Positions 1 to 8,400 of a DNA stretch of 62,006 bases are shown here, piece after piece. This DNA comes from Deltaproteobacteria bacterium (GTDB lineage: Bacteria; Myxococcota_A; Polyangia; DRWM01; JAAZOP01): NCBI GenBank assembly GCA_016218815.1, contig JACRCX010000031.1:1-62006 (forward strand), given 5' to 3'. The notes under the pieces were generated by a model. That model saw only the letters and a program-made list of their open reading frames with translations. It was not told the origin of the DNA and searched no databases. The stretch's first letter is position 1. The number at the start of each line of letters is the position of its first letter. Both the position numbers and the translations under genes were made by a program.

Positions 1-49
1 CGCGCGCATGCTCCATGCCCTGCGCGCCAAGGTGGAGCAGAACAAGTAA
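1..49 (+). CDS. 3' end of an unidentified protein (truncated by window edge)
   Basis: An open frame runs from the window edge to a TAA at 47-49 and encodes a C-terminus reading ARMLHALRAKVEQNK. The helical, charged ending looks like a normal protein C-terminus, but too little is visible to name a family. It is followed by two short-repeat tracts and then the MBL-like gene on the same strand. Confidence 0.45.
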   Translation, partial: ARMLHALRAKVEQNK

Positions 50-61
50 CGGGTCGGTCGG

Positions 62-96
62 ACTCTCAACCCTCAGCGCTCGACCCTCGACCGCGG
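62..96. repeat. heptameric short tandem repeat (CCCTCGA-like)
   Basis: About five degenerate copies of a 7-nt unit close to CCCTCGA lie directly after the first stop codon. This is one of several 7-nt arrays with unrelated unit sequences in the window. Confidence 0.6.
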
Positions 97-130
97 CCAG
101 GGGCCGCTTTGGTTGCGGCCACTGGCCGCG

Positions 131-160
131 CTGTGTTCATCCGTGTTCATCTGTGGTTCA
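131..160. repeat. decameric dispersed repeat (GTGTTCATCC units)
   Basis: Three consecutive 10-nt units of the form GTGTTCATCY, the last degenerate. The reverse complement of the same unit (GATGAACACM) recurs at 22250-22280 just before recG, so this is a dispersed family. Reading through it gives the peptide MNTDEH on the opposite strand, so any start codon placed inside it is suspect. Confidence 0.7.
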
Positions 161-171
161 ATTCTCGCCGG

Positions 172-1269
172 ATGCCGGCGGCCATGCCAAGCACATCCGC
201 GCGGGACTGGGTGACCTGGGACGACGGGTTCCTCCTCCACCCGCTCGGCTTGCACCTCGACCCCCGCCGCCGCAAGCCGCTCGGCTTCGCCTCCGACGCC
301 TTCCGCGAGGCGCTCGCCCACAGGCTGATCGCGACGCCCGAGACCGTGCGCTTCCTGCGCCGCTGGCGCTCGGCGCCGAGCTTCCTGCCTTCGCCGTACG
401 GCCGCAGCGTCCAGCTCGGCCAATCGGAGCTTCGCCTCGTGCCGTCCGGCGCCCTGCCCGGCGCCGCGCAGCTCGAGCTCCGCTACCGCGGCGCGACGCT
501 GCTGTACGCACGGAGGATCCTGCCGGAGCCCGAGGGACTCGGCGGGTCGGCGGAGGCGCCGCGCGCCGACGTCGTGCTGCTCGACGCCCCTCCGGCCCCG
601 GCGCCGCAGGCGTGCGCGCGGCGCGCCGACACCGTGGCGGCGATCCGGGCCTGGGCCGAGCGGGTGGCGCAGCGCAACGGGATCCCGGTCGTGTTCGCCG
701 AGCCCCACGCTGCCGCCCCGGTGCTCGCCGCCCGGCTGGGCGGCGGGGAGCTGGAGCTGCGGCTCCACGGGACGATCTACGATCGCGTGCGGCTGTGCGC
801 CGCGGGCGGCGCCGCCTTCGAGCGCGCCTGGCCGCTGCGCACGGCGCCGCGGGTCGGGCAGCTCGTGATGTTGCCGTGGGGAGGCAGGGCGAGCGGGCGA
901 GCGGCCGAGCGGTCGAGCGGTCGAGAGGGGGGCGACGGCGACAACGGAGCGGGGGAAGCGGCGGCCAAGCTGCTCGCGGAGCTGCGGGAGCGGGGGGGCG
1001 GCGAAGGCGCGGCGGCCGAGCTGCGCACGGCGGTGGTGCACGACGGGTCGGAGCCGTTGCCCGGCGGCTTCCGTCCCGACGAGATCTTCCTGCTGGCGTT
1101 CTCGGCGGGCGTTTCGGAGCTGGTGGCGCACGTGCAGCGGACGGGTGCGCGCGAGGCGCTGCTGTCCCCGGGGACCCCGACGGTGGTAGGTAGCGTGTTG
1201 CGCGAGCTGGGGATCGCGGTGACCTCGCGCCTGGGACCCCCGGATCAGCTCGTGCTGGGAGGAAGCTGA
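172..1269 (+). CDS. Degenerate metallo-beta-lactamase-fold (exonuclease-like) protein without metal ligands
   Basis: 365 aa from the ATG at 172; an upstream in-frame start at 109 lies before the decameric repeat and is less likely. The layout follows MBL-fold exonucleases of the ligase-associated/beta-CASP type: an N-terminal strand, a segment ending in LIATPETVRFLRR, a PYGRSVQLGQSELRLVPSG strand, then ADVVLLDAP and a C-terminal LGPPDQLVL. The residues that should bind metal are gone: the SHAHSDH signature is SDAFREA (residues 41-47), the GHxLGSAQ segment reads GALPGAAQ, and the YTGD position reads YARR. It therefore looks like a pseudoenzyme, possibly structural or RNA/DNA-binding. A GAGCGGCC octamer array (890-928) is embedded in the frame and codes for a low-complexity GRASGRAAERSSGRE loop. 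The family assignment rests on motif-order resemblance recalled from the family and needs a profile search. Confidence 0.6.
   Translation: MPAAMPSTSARDWVTWDDGFLLHPLGLHLDPRRRKPLGFASDAFREALAHRLIATPETVRFLRRWRSAPSFLPSPYGRSVQLGQSELRLVPSGALPGAAQLELRYRGATLLYARRILPEPEGLGGSAEAPRADVVLLDAPPAPAPQACARRADTVAAIRAWAERVAQRNGIPVVFAEPHAAAPVLAARLGGGELELRLHGTIYDRVRLCAAGGAAFERAWPLRTAPRVGQLVMLPWGGRASGRAAERSSGREGGDGDNGAGEAAAKLLAELRERGGGEGAAAELRTAVVHDGSEPLPGGFRPDEIFLLAFSAGVSELVAHVQRTGAREALLSPGTPTVVGSVLRELGIAVTSRLGPPDQLVLGGS
890..928. repeat. octameric short tandem repeat (GAGCGGYC) inside a coding region
   Basis: Four to five copies of an 8-nt unit GAGCGGCC/GAGCGGTC in phase. The same octamer occurs at 41405-41520, 48808-48840 and (inverted) 49878-49910. 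Here it is translated as a Gly/Arg/Ser-rich insertion in the degenerate MBL protein. Confidence 0.75.
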
Positions 1270-1296
1270 GGGGAGGGGAGGGCGCTGAGTTCCGAC

Positions 1297-1340
1297 TCAC
1301 CGCTGAGACGCTGAGGGCGCTGAGACGAACGCTGAGAAGG
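1297..1340. repeat. nonameric short tandem repeat (GCTGAGACG-like)
   Basis: Degenerate 9-nt units containing CGCTGAG follow each other just upstream of tatB. The last copy supplies the purine-rich GAGAAGGCAAGGAG sequence that probably acts as the tatB ribosome binding site. Confidence 0.6.
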
Positions 1341-1347
1341 CAAGGAG

Positions 1348-1875
1348 ATGTTCGGACTCGGGTTCTGGGAGCTGGTCGTGATCGCCGTCGTGGCCCTGCT
1401 GTTCATCGGGCCCGATCGGCTGCCGAATTTCTTCCGCGCCCTGGGCCGGGCCACGCGCGAGTTCCAGCGCGCCTCGCGCGAGTTGCGCGAGAACCTCTCG
1501 ATCGACGAGCCGCCGCCGCGTCGGCCGCCGCCGTACCGCCCGCCGGTGCGGGACGTTCCCGTCGATGTTCCGGCCCCGCGGCCCCCGAGCCGGTCGGCCG
1601 AGCTGCCGCGCGTGCCCCCCGACGCCTGGCCCGAAGCTTCGCCGATCCGCGCCGAGTCGAAGCCCGCGGAGCCGTTCCCGGAGCTGGCGCGGACCCGGGT
1701 CGCGGAGGCGCCGCTTCCGCCGCCGCCGGGGCCCGCGCCCGGCGTGCCGCCCGTGGGGCCCGCGGCGCCCGCCGGAGCGGGGGCGCCATCTCCGGATGCG
1801 GCCGCGGCGGACGCGACCCCGGACGGCCCGGCGTCCGGGCCGTCGGCGGAGAGGAAGGGCGAGAAGCGTGGTTGA
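1348..1875 (+). CDS. tatB: Sec-independent protein translocase protein TatB
   Basis: 175 aa. The start MFGLGFWELVVIAVVALL is the typical Tat A/B-type N-terminus: a single membrane helix (about residues 5-20), the FIGPDRLP hinge and an amphipathic helix with FFRALGRATREFQRAS. TatB binds the twin-arginine substrate-receptor complex together with TatC in the inner membrane. After residue 55 the protein becomes a Pro-rich acidic tail (PPPRRPPPYRPP and similar), longer than usual, probably disordered and cytoplasmic. The Phe-Gly-Leu-Gly start and Glu near residue 8 favour TatB over TatA. It overlaps or abuts tatC, so the two are likely co-transcribed. Confidence 0.9.
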   Translation: MFGLGFWELVVIAVVALLFIGPDRLPNFFRALGRATREFQRASRELRENLSIDEPPPRRPPPYRPPVRDVPVDVPAPRPPSRSAELPRVPPDAWPEASPIRAESKPAEPFPELARTRVAEAPLPPPPGPAPGVPPVGPAAPAGAGAPSPDAAAADATPDGPASGPSAERKGEKRG

Positions 1876-1885
1876 AGCGAAGCGC

Positions 1886-2680
1886 ATGAGCTTCCTCGAC
1901 CACCTGCGCGAGCTGCGCAAGCGGCTCTGGATCGCCGCGTTGTTCTTCGCGGCGGCCGTGACCGTCTCCATCGTCTTCCGGGACGAGATCATGGCCTTCC
2001 TGGTCGATCCGCTCTTCCGGGCCTGGAGCTCGGTCCCGGCGTCGGCGCACCAGGACCTCAAGCTCCACTACGGCAGCATCGTGGCGCCGATGTTCGTCCA
2101 GCTCAAGCTGGCGATCTACGCCGGCCTGTTCTTTTCCGCTCCGATGGTCGTCTTCCAGCTCTGGAAGTTCGTCGCTCCCGGGCTGTATCCGCGCGAGCGG
2201 CGACACGTCTACCCGGCGCTCATCGGGACCTTCTTCTTCTTCGTCGGCGGCGGTCTCTTCGGCTACTACGTCGTCCTGCCGTTCGGCTTCGAGTTCCTGC
2301 TGCGCTACGGGGTGGATCTCAGCGGCTACTTCCCCATCGAGCCGACGATCATGATCGACCAGTACATGGATCTGGCGATCGGGCTGCTCTTCGCGTTCGG
2401 CCTGGTGTTCGAGCTGCCGCTGGCGATCGTCTTCCTGGCGCGCATCGGCCTCGTCGACCACAAGCAGCTCTTGCGCTTCTCGCGATACTTCGTCGTCATT
2501 GCCTTCGCCATCGGCGCCGTGCTCACGCCCACGCCCGACCCGCTGAACCAGACGCTGATGGCCGGTCCGCTCATCGTGCTGTACTTCCTCGGGACGCTCG
2601 TCGTCTTCGTGACCGGCAAGAAGCGCCGCAAGCAGGAGGAGGAGCCGCCCGAGCCGGACGACGAGCCGTCCGACTCTTGA
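1886..2680 (+). CDS. tatC: Sec-independent protein translocase protein TatC
   Basis: 264 aa from the ATG at 1886 (MSFLDHLRELRKRLW). A GTG at 1868 that overlaps the tatB stop would add six residues and may be the translationally coupled start. The conserved HLRELRKR amphipathic start, the SAPMVVFQLWKFVAPGLYPRERR loop region and six hydrophobic helices mark TatC, the multispanning Tat receptor that recognises twin-arginine signal peptides. The C-terminus ends in a charged Lys/Arg then Glu/Asp-rich tail. The presence of TatBC fits the window's many exported proteins. Confidence 0.95.
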   Translation: MSFLDHLRELRKRLWIAALFFAAAVTVSIVFRDEIMAFLVDPLFRAWSSVPASAHQDLKLHYGSIVAPMFVQLKLAIYAGLFFSAPMVVFQLWKFVAPGLYPRERRHVYPALIGTFFFFVGGGLFGYYVVLPFGFEFLLRYGVDLSGYFPIEPTIMIDQYMDLAIGLLFAFGLVFELPLAIVFLARIGLVDHKQLLRFSRYFVVIAFAIGAVLTPTPDPLNQTLMAGPLIVLYFLGTLVVFVTGKKRRKQEEEPPEPDDEPSDS

Positions 2681-2712
2681 CCCAAGTACGTCGAGCCTCT
2701 ATCTCTCCCGGC

Positions 2713-4194
2713 ATGACCTGGGAGGCCGTCATCGGGCTCGAGGTCCACGCGCAGCTTCGCACGCGGAGCAAGATGTTCTGCGGTTGCGCGACGCGCTTCG
2801 GCGACCGGCCGAACGCGAACGTCTGCGCCGTGTGCACCGGGCAGCCCGGCGCGCTGCCGGTGGTCAACCGCCGCGCCGTCGAGCTGGGGTGTGCCGCCGC
2901 GCTGGCGCTGGGCTGCGAGGTGCGCTCCGCGAGCCGCTTCGCGCGCAAGAGCTACTTCTACCCCGACCTGCCCAAGGGTTTTCAGATCTCGCAGTACGAG
3001 CGGCCGTTGGCCGAGCACGGCCGGCTGGAGTTCGTGTCGGGGACCGGGGAGCGTCAGGTCGGCATCGTGCGCGTGCACCTGGAGGAGGACGCCGGGCGGA
3101 GCGTGCACGACGCGGCGGCAGGGCGCACGCTGGTCGATCTCTCCCGCTGTGGCGTCCCGCTGGCCGAGATCGTCACGGCTCCCGACCTCCGGACGCCCGA
3201 GGAGGCGAGCGATTGCCTGCGTGCGCTGCGGCTGCTGCTCGTCCGGATCGGCGCCTGCGACGGGAGCCTGGAGCGGGGCTCGTTGCGCTGCGACGTCAAC
3301 GTGTCGGTGCGGCGCGCGGGCGAGACGGCGCTGGGGATCAGGGTGGAGGTGAAGAACCTCAATTCCTACCGCCACGTGCGCGACGCGCTGGCCCACGAGA
3401 TCGCGCGCCAGTCCGAGGCGCTGGAGCGGGGCGAGGCGGTGCGGCCGCAGACCCGTTCCTGGAACGACGCGGCGGGGAGGACCGAGGTGCTGCGCGACAA
3501 GGAGGAGGCGCCCGACTACCGCTACTTCCCCGAGCCCGATCTGCCGCCGTTGGTGCTGGAGGAGGGGTTCGTCGAGCGCGTGCGGGCGGAGCTGCCGGAG
3601 CTGCCGCTGGCGCGGCGTCGCCGGTTCGAGCGCGAGCTGGGGCTGCCGCCGCACGACGCGGCGGTGCTGGCGGCGCGCGGGGCCGCCGCGGACCTGTTCG
3701 AGGCGACGGCGTCCCTGCTCGCGGCGTCGGGCGTCGAGTCGCCGCAGCGGCGGGCGAGCGGGTTCGTCCTGAACGAGGTGTTGCGCGACCTGCCGGACGA
3801 GGGAGCGGAGGACGGGGACGACGCCCGGTCCCTCGTCGACGCCGGACGGCTGGCCGAGCTGCTGCGGCTGGTCGCCGACGGGACGATCTCCAGCCTGGCG
3901 GCCAAGGAGGTCTACCGCGAGCTGCCGGCGAGCGCGGAGCGGCCCGCGGCGATCGTGGACCGCAGGGGCCTGGCGCAGCGGAGCGACGCGGGGGCGATCG
4001 AGGAGGCGGCGCGGTGCGTGCTGGCGGAGCATCCGGATGCCGCGGCGCGGTTCCGCGGCGGCAACGCGCGCGTGCTCGGGTTCCTTGTCGCCGAGGTCGT
4101 CCGGCGCATGGAGGGGCGAGGGAATCCGCGGATGGCCGCCGAGACGCTGCGGCGGCTGCTGGAGGGGGAAGGCGAGGAGGGTTCGCATGGCTGA
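2713..4194 (+). CDS. gatB: Asp-tRNA(Asn)/Glu-tRNA(Gln) amidotransferase subunit B
   Basis: 493 aa. The ATG at 2713 is chosen because it gives the canonical start [15 protein letters not shown]. GatB is the kinase/amidotransferase component of GatCAB that turns misacylated Glu-tRNA(Gln) or Asp-tRNA(Asn) into the amidated form. Visible landmarks are the four-Cys zinc site (CGC and CAVC), [50 protein letters not shown], and the YqeY-like C-terminal tail with [13 protein letters not shown]. Length is normal. The final codons overlap the mtnA start by eight bases, so translation is probably coupled. gatA and gatC are not in the window. Confidence 0.96.
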   Translation: MTWEAVIGLEVHAQLRTRSKMFCGCATRFGDRPNANVCAVCTGQPGALPVVNRRAVELGCAAALALGCEVRSASRFARKSYFYPDLPKGFQISQYERPLAEHGRLEFVSGTGERQVGIVRVHLEEDAGRSVHDAAAGRTLVDLSRCGVPLAEIVTAPDLRTPEEASDCLRALRLLLVRIGACDGSLERGSLRCDVNVSVRRAGETALGIRVEVKNLNSYRHVRDALAHEIARQSEALERGEAVRPQTRSWNDAAGRTEVLRDKEEAPDYRYFPEPDLPPLVLEEGFVERVRAELPELPLARRRRFERELGLPPHDAAVLAARGAAADLFEATASLLAASGVESPQRRASGFVLNEVLRDLPDEGAEDGDDARSLVDAGRLAELLRLVADGTISSLAAKEVYRELPASAERPAAIVDRRGLAQRSDAGAIEEAARCVLAEHPDAAARFRGGNARVLGFLVAEVVRRMEGRGNPRMAAETLRRLLEGEGEEGSHG

Positions 4195-5248
4195 GGCCGA
4201 CGGGGCGAAGAACGAGCTGACGCCGATCCGCTGGACCGGCGAGGCGCTCGAGGTCCTGGACCAGCGCGAGCTGCCGTGGCGCGAAACGTGGATCCGCTGC
4301 GCGTCGCCGGAGGAGGTCGCCGTGACGATCCGCTCGATGGCCGTGCGCGGGGCGCCGGCGATCGGGATCACCGCCGGCTACGGCATGGCGCTCGCGGTCC
4401 GCGGCCCGGGCGGGCCGGGGATGCTGCGCGAGGCGGCGGAGGCGGCGGCCCGGACGCTCGGGGCGACGCGCCCGACGGCGGTGAACCTGGCCTGGGCCAT
4501 CGACCGGATGCTGCGCGTCGTCGTCTCGTCGATCAGCGGCGGACGCGATGCGGCCACGATCCGGAGGCGGGCGGAGGCCGAGTCGGTGGCGATCCACGAG
4601 GAGGACGTCGCGATGAACAAGCGGCTCGGTCGCCATGGCGCCGAGCTGCTGCCGCACGAGTGCACCGTCCTGACGCACTGCAACGCCGGCGCGCTGGCCA
4701 CGGGCGGGTACGGCACGGCGCTGGGCATCATCCGGGCGGCGGTGGAGGCGGGCAAGGACGTGCGGGTGCTGGCGGACGAGACGCGGCCGTACCTGCAGGG
4801 TGCGCGGCTGACGGCCTGGGAGCTGGCGCGGGACGGGATCCCGGTGAGCGTGATCTGCGATTCGATGGCGGGGTCGATCCTGCGTACGGGCGAGGTCCAG
4901 GCGGTGATCGTGGGGGCGGACCGCATCGCGGCCAACGGGGACACGGCGAACAAGGTCGGGACCTACCCGCTCGCCGTGCTGGCCGCTCGCCACGGAGTGC
5001 CGTTCTACGTCGCCGCGCCGTCGTCCACGCTGGACCGTTGCACGGCGCGCGGCGAGGACATCCCGATCGAGGAGCGCTCGCCGGAGGAGGTGCACGTCAT
5101 CGCCGGGACCAGGATGACCCCGCCGGGCGTGCCGGCGCGCCATCCCGCGTTCGACGTGACGCCGGCCGAGCTGATCTCCGCCGTCGTGACGGAGGACGGC
5201 GTCTACCGCGCGCCGTACGTCTTCGACCGCCGCTGCGGGGAGCGCTGA
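4187..5248 (+). CDS. mtnA: S-methyl-5-thioribose-1-phosphate isomerase
   Basis: 353 aa beginning at the ATG that overlaps the end of gatB. MtnA isomerises the aldose methylthioribose-1-phosphate to methylthioribulose-1-phosphate in methionine salvage, and belongs to the family related to eIF2B. The proposed catalytic residues are present: Cys165 in [19 protein letters not shown] and Asp245 in [27 protein letters not shown] and [10 protein letters not shown] also match. No other salvage genes lie nearby, so the coupling to gatB is positional and not obviously functional. A ribose-1,5-bisphosphate isomerase-type activity is a less likely alternative. Confidence 0.93.
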   Translation: MAEADGAKNELTPIRWTGEALEVLDQRELPWRETWIRCASPEEVAVTIRSMAVRGAPAIGITAGYGMALAVRGPGGPGMLREAAEAAARTLGATRPTAVNLAWAIDRMLRVVVSSISGGRDAATIRRRAEAESVAIHEEDVAMNKRLGRHGAELLPHECTVLTHCNAGALATGGYGTALGIIRAAVEAGKDVRVLADETRPYLQGARLTAWELARDGIPVSVICDSMAGSILRTGEVQAVIVGADRIAANGDTANKVGTYPLAVLAARHGVPFYVAAPSSTLDRCTARGEDIPIEERSPEEVHVIAGTRMTPPGVPARHPAFDVTPAELISAVVTEDGVYRAPYVFDRRCGER

Positions 5249-5446
5249 GCGGGCGGATGCTCACCCGCGGTTCCCGCGGCGGTTGCACCACGGTTTTTCG
5301 GCGCGTACACTTCCGGTGAGCAGGGTGGTCGTCCGGATGCTTCGAACGCCGCACTCAACGCGGCGCCCGCGGGAGGGAAGCCATGACGAGACTGGATGGC
5401 GGAGTCGGTAGGTCTTCACGAAGCTGTGCGTGGGTCCGAGCGCGGC

Positions 5447-8400
5447 ATGGTACTGGCAGGGGGGGGGGCGAGGGCGGCTCGTGCCGGGTCTCGTCTGGCT
5501 CTGGCTTCGGCTGTCGGCCTTCTTGCGACCGGTCTGGTCGGTCCCGATGAGGCCGCGGCTCGAATGGCCGAATTCGATGGCTGCTTCCGGCGCGAGCCGG
5601 ATTTCGTCTGCTACGACGGCTGGGAGGGCACGGCGGAAGCGAACTGCGACGCCGGGGACGATTCGGAGCTGTGGGGCCTGAACGGCTCGGCGGGTCCCGG
5701 CGTCGAGCCGCCTGCTGTGCGCCTGCCTTCCGATCCTTTCGTCTCGCCGTCGGCGACCTATGGCCGGTGGCTGACGGACGTCGATGGGGACTACCTCGTC
5801 GACGACGCCGAGTTGAAGCTGGCCGAGGCGTTCGCCCCGTACGTAGTGCAAGCAGACGCGAGCGATCTCCCGCAGCCCGAGTTCACCCCGGTCCCTTGCG
5901 ACCTCGGCGCCTATCCTTGCTGGTGCAACTGCGCGCTGGAATCGCCGGACGGAACCTGCAGTGTGCATGGTGCGTGCTGGCGGTTGATCCGACCTCGCTC
6001 TTCGACCGACCCCGAGGTGGGAGAACCGACGATCCTCTTCCAAGTGCGACCTTTGGCCGATCTGGACAAGGTCGGCGACCTGCTGAACCTGCCCGATCTG
6101 TACGCCGATCGACTGACCCCGATCGAGCGGCGGATTACGCTGCAGTACGTGCTGCTGTGGGACCAGGACTTCGGGCAGCCGGGGTACGAATCCACGACCA
6201 GCCACATGGGTGATGACCAACCGGTGACCGTGGTCGTCGAGATGGATCCGGATGACGCGAGCCTGTGGCGCGTCGCGGCCGTTTCGGATGACGTCGATTG
6301 GCCATGGGCCGGCATCGCGTGGCCAAAGGGAAAGATGTGGTTCTACCATCCGGATGTGGACCCCGACGGCAACGCGCGGGGCGTCCACCCTGTGCTCTTC
6401 TTGTCCGATGGGAAGCATCACTACCAACGCGATCTGGATCACGAGGACAACTGGTACGACGTCCTCGCCTGCCCCTCGTCGGCGACGAGTCTGGTTCCGG
6501 ACGACGCCTACGCCGCCTGGGATGCGTTGGGGTACCTCGACCGGTGGCACGAGACCATGCGGTTCCTGCCGCCGGTCGTCGCCAACGCGGCGCGCGACGC
6601 CACGTACGCCAGGTTCTGGTACACGTCGGAAGGCAGAAAGTACGACTGGGAGCGGTACACCCTCGGCAACAACGTCGGCGAGCCCGAGCATCCGGGCGGG
6701 TTCCCGTTCGTCGATGACTTGAGTTTCCTCTGCGTCTGGATCGATGATCCCACCGCATCCGGTGGGGATCCGTACGGCTTGACGTTCGACATTTGCTTCG
6801 ACGACGAATTTGCGTGGGATAGTCGTCCGTTCGTCGGAGGTCATGGGGAGCACGAGGGAACGACTCCGGTACAGGACTACTGGTATGACCACGACATCTC
6901 GGACCTGGACGACGACGGCCGGCTGAACGACGCGGACTCGTGCTACCTCCAGGGAGCGTTGGAGGATTACGGCGACACGTGGGATGGTGACGGGGACGGC
7001 GTGATCGATGCGTGCGACAACTGCCCGGAAACGATCAACCCGGATCAACTCAATTCCGACGGTGACCTCGCCGGTGGCGACGCGTGCGATGCTTGTCCGT
7101 GGACCTCGAGCGGAGCCGGTGCGGGAGGGTACGATCTGGACGGGGACGAGGTGCCGGACTCCTGCGATCTCTGCCCGAGATCCTCATGCGCGGAGCGCGG
7201 AACCGACTGCTACCTCGAGTACGCCAAGCCCGCCTGGCTGCCACAGCTTCCGGATGACGACGGGGACACCGTCCCCGATATCTGCGACAACTGCCGCGCA
7301 GCCGACATCCCGTTCCTGGCGCGGTACAGGGACCTGCTGGATCCGGCCAATGCGGGCCAGGCCAACACCGACTGGCGCTGGGAGGTCGAGCACGGCATGC
7401 CCGAGCTGGGCGACGCGTGCGACCCGGAACCGACGACGGGCAGTCGTCCCTGGCCGGGAGCCGGCGTCCACTGGAACTCCCGGCGAGAGGGAGCCGCGGG
7501 CGTGGCCGAAGGTGCGGTCTACCCGGCGGACTTCACCATGGTGCCGAGGCCGGTGGTGGGCCTGGGGCGGGAGGCGACCTGCGACGAACTCGATCCGGAC
7601 GGCGACACCGTGGTGAACGACCGCGACTGGTACGTGCCGTTGGAGTTCAAGGTGCGAGGCTGGAACCAGGGCGAGTTGGGCATCGAGGCTCGCACGGAAT
7701 CCCTGCCGGTCATGGTCTCGCAGTGCCCGTGTTGGGACTACGAAACAGACACTCCGCTTGACGACGTCCATCGGTGCAACGAACTGGACCGCGCCTGCCC
7801 CCCGGATGGCGTCTGGGGCGCTCGCCGTCCAGCGGAGCGGCTGCGCTGGCTTCCGGCGACCATCGATCGGTGGGACGGCAGCTTGCGCAACCTCGGAATC
7901 GCGTTCCGTTGGGCGAGCGACCACGGCGAAGCGATGGACTTCGACTTCAGTCCGACCGCCCGCACCGAGTCGGTACGCTGGTTCCCGGCGGCCGAGGCGC
8001 TCCCGCCCGGCATCGGAGTGGACCCGCGATTCGCGATCTGGGTCCGGCCGGAGGTGACCCACCTGGAGGCGGCGCCCGGCGCGTGGTCCGAGCGGCTCCT
8101 GAGCGACTGGGGCCGGCCGAGCTTCAGATGGCCGTACGTCGCGAGGGCGTCGTCTGAGTGCCGGCCGGACGGGCCGATGGACTGCGACGAATACGACAAC
8201 GCCTACTCCTCCAGGCCGCTGCGCGGCCGCAAGCTCGACTGCTCTGCGGTCCCCGTCGATCCCCCGTGGTGGGCTGACGAAGTTGCCAGCACCGACACGA
8301 ACTACTTCCCTAGCGGCGATTGCCCGTTCTGCATGCGCCTCGAGGACGTGATCGGGCCATACCTCGACCCGGACAAGTGGGGTTGCCCGATGACCTCGAC

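Noticed and set aside
5260..5300. CCGCGG inverted repeat followed by TTTTT after mtnA, as a rho-independent terminator
   Set aside because: The stem and the T-run are not adjacent and the intervening bases do not pair well.
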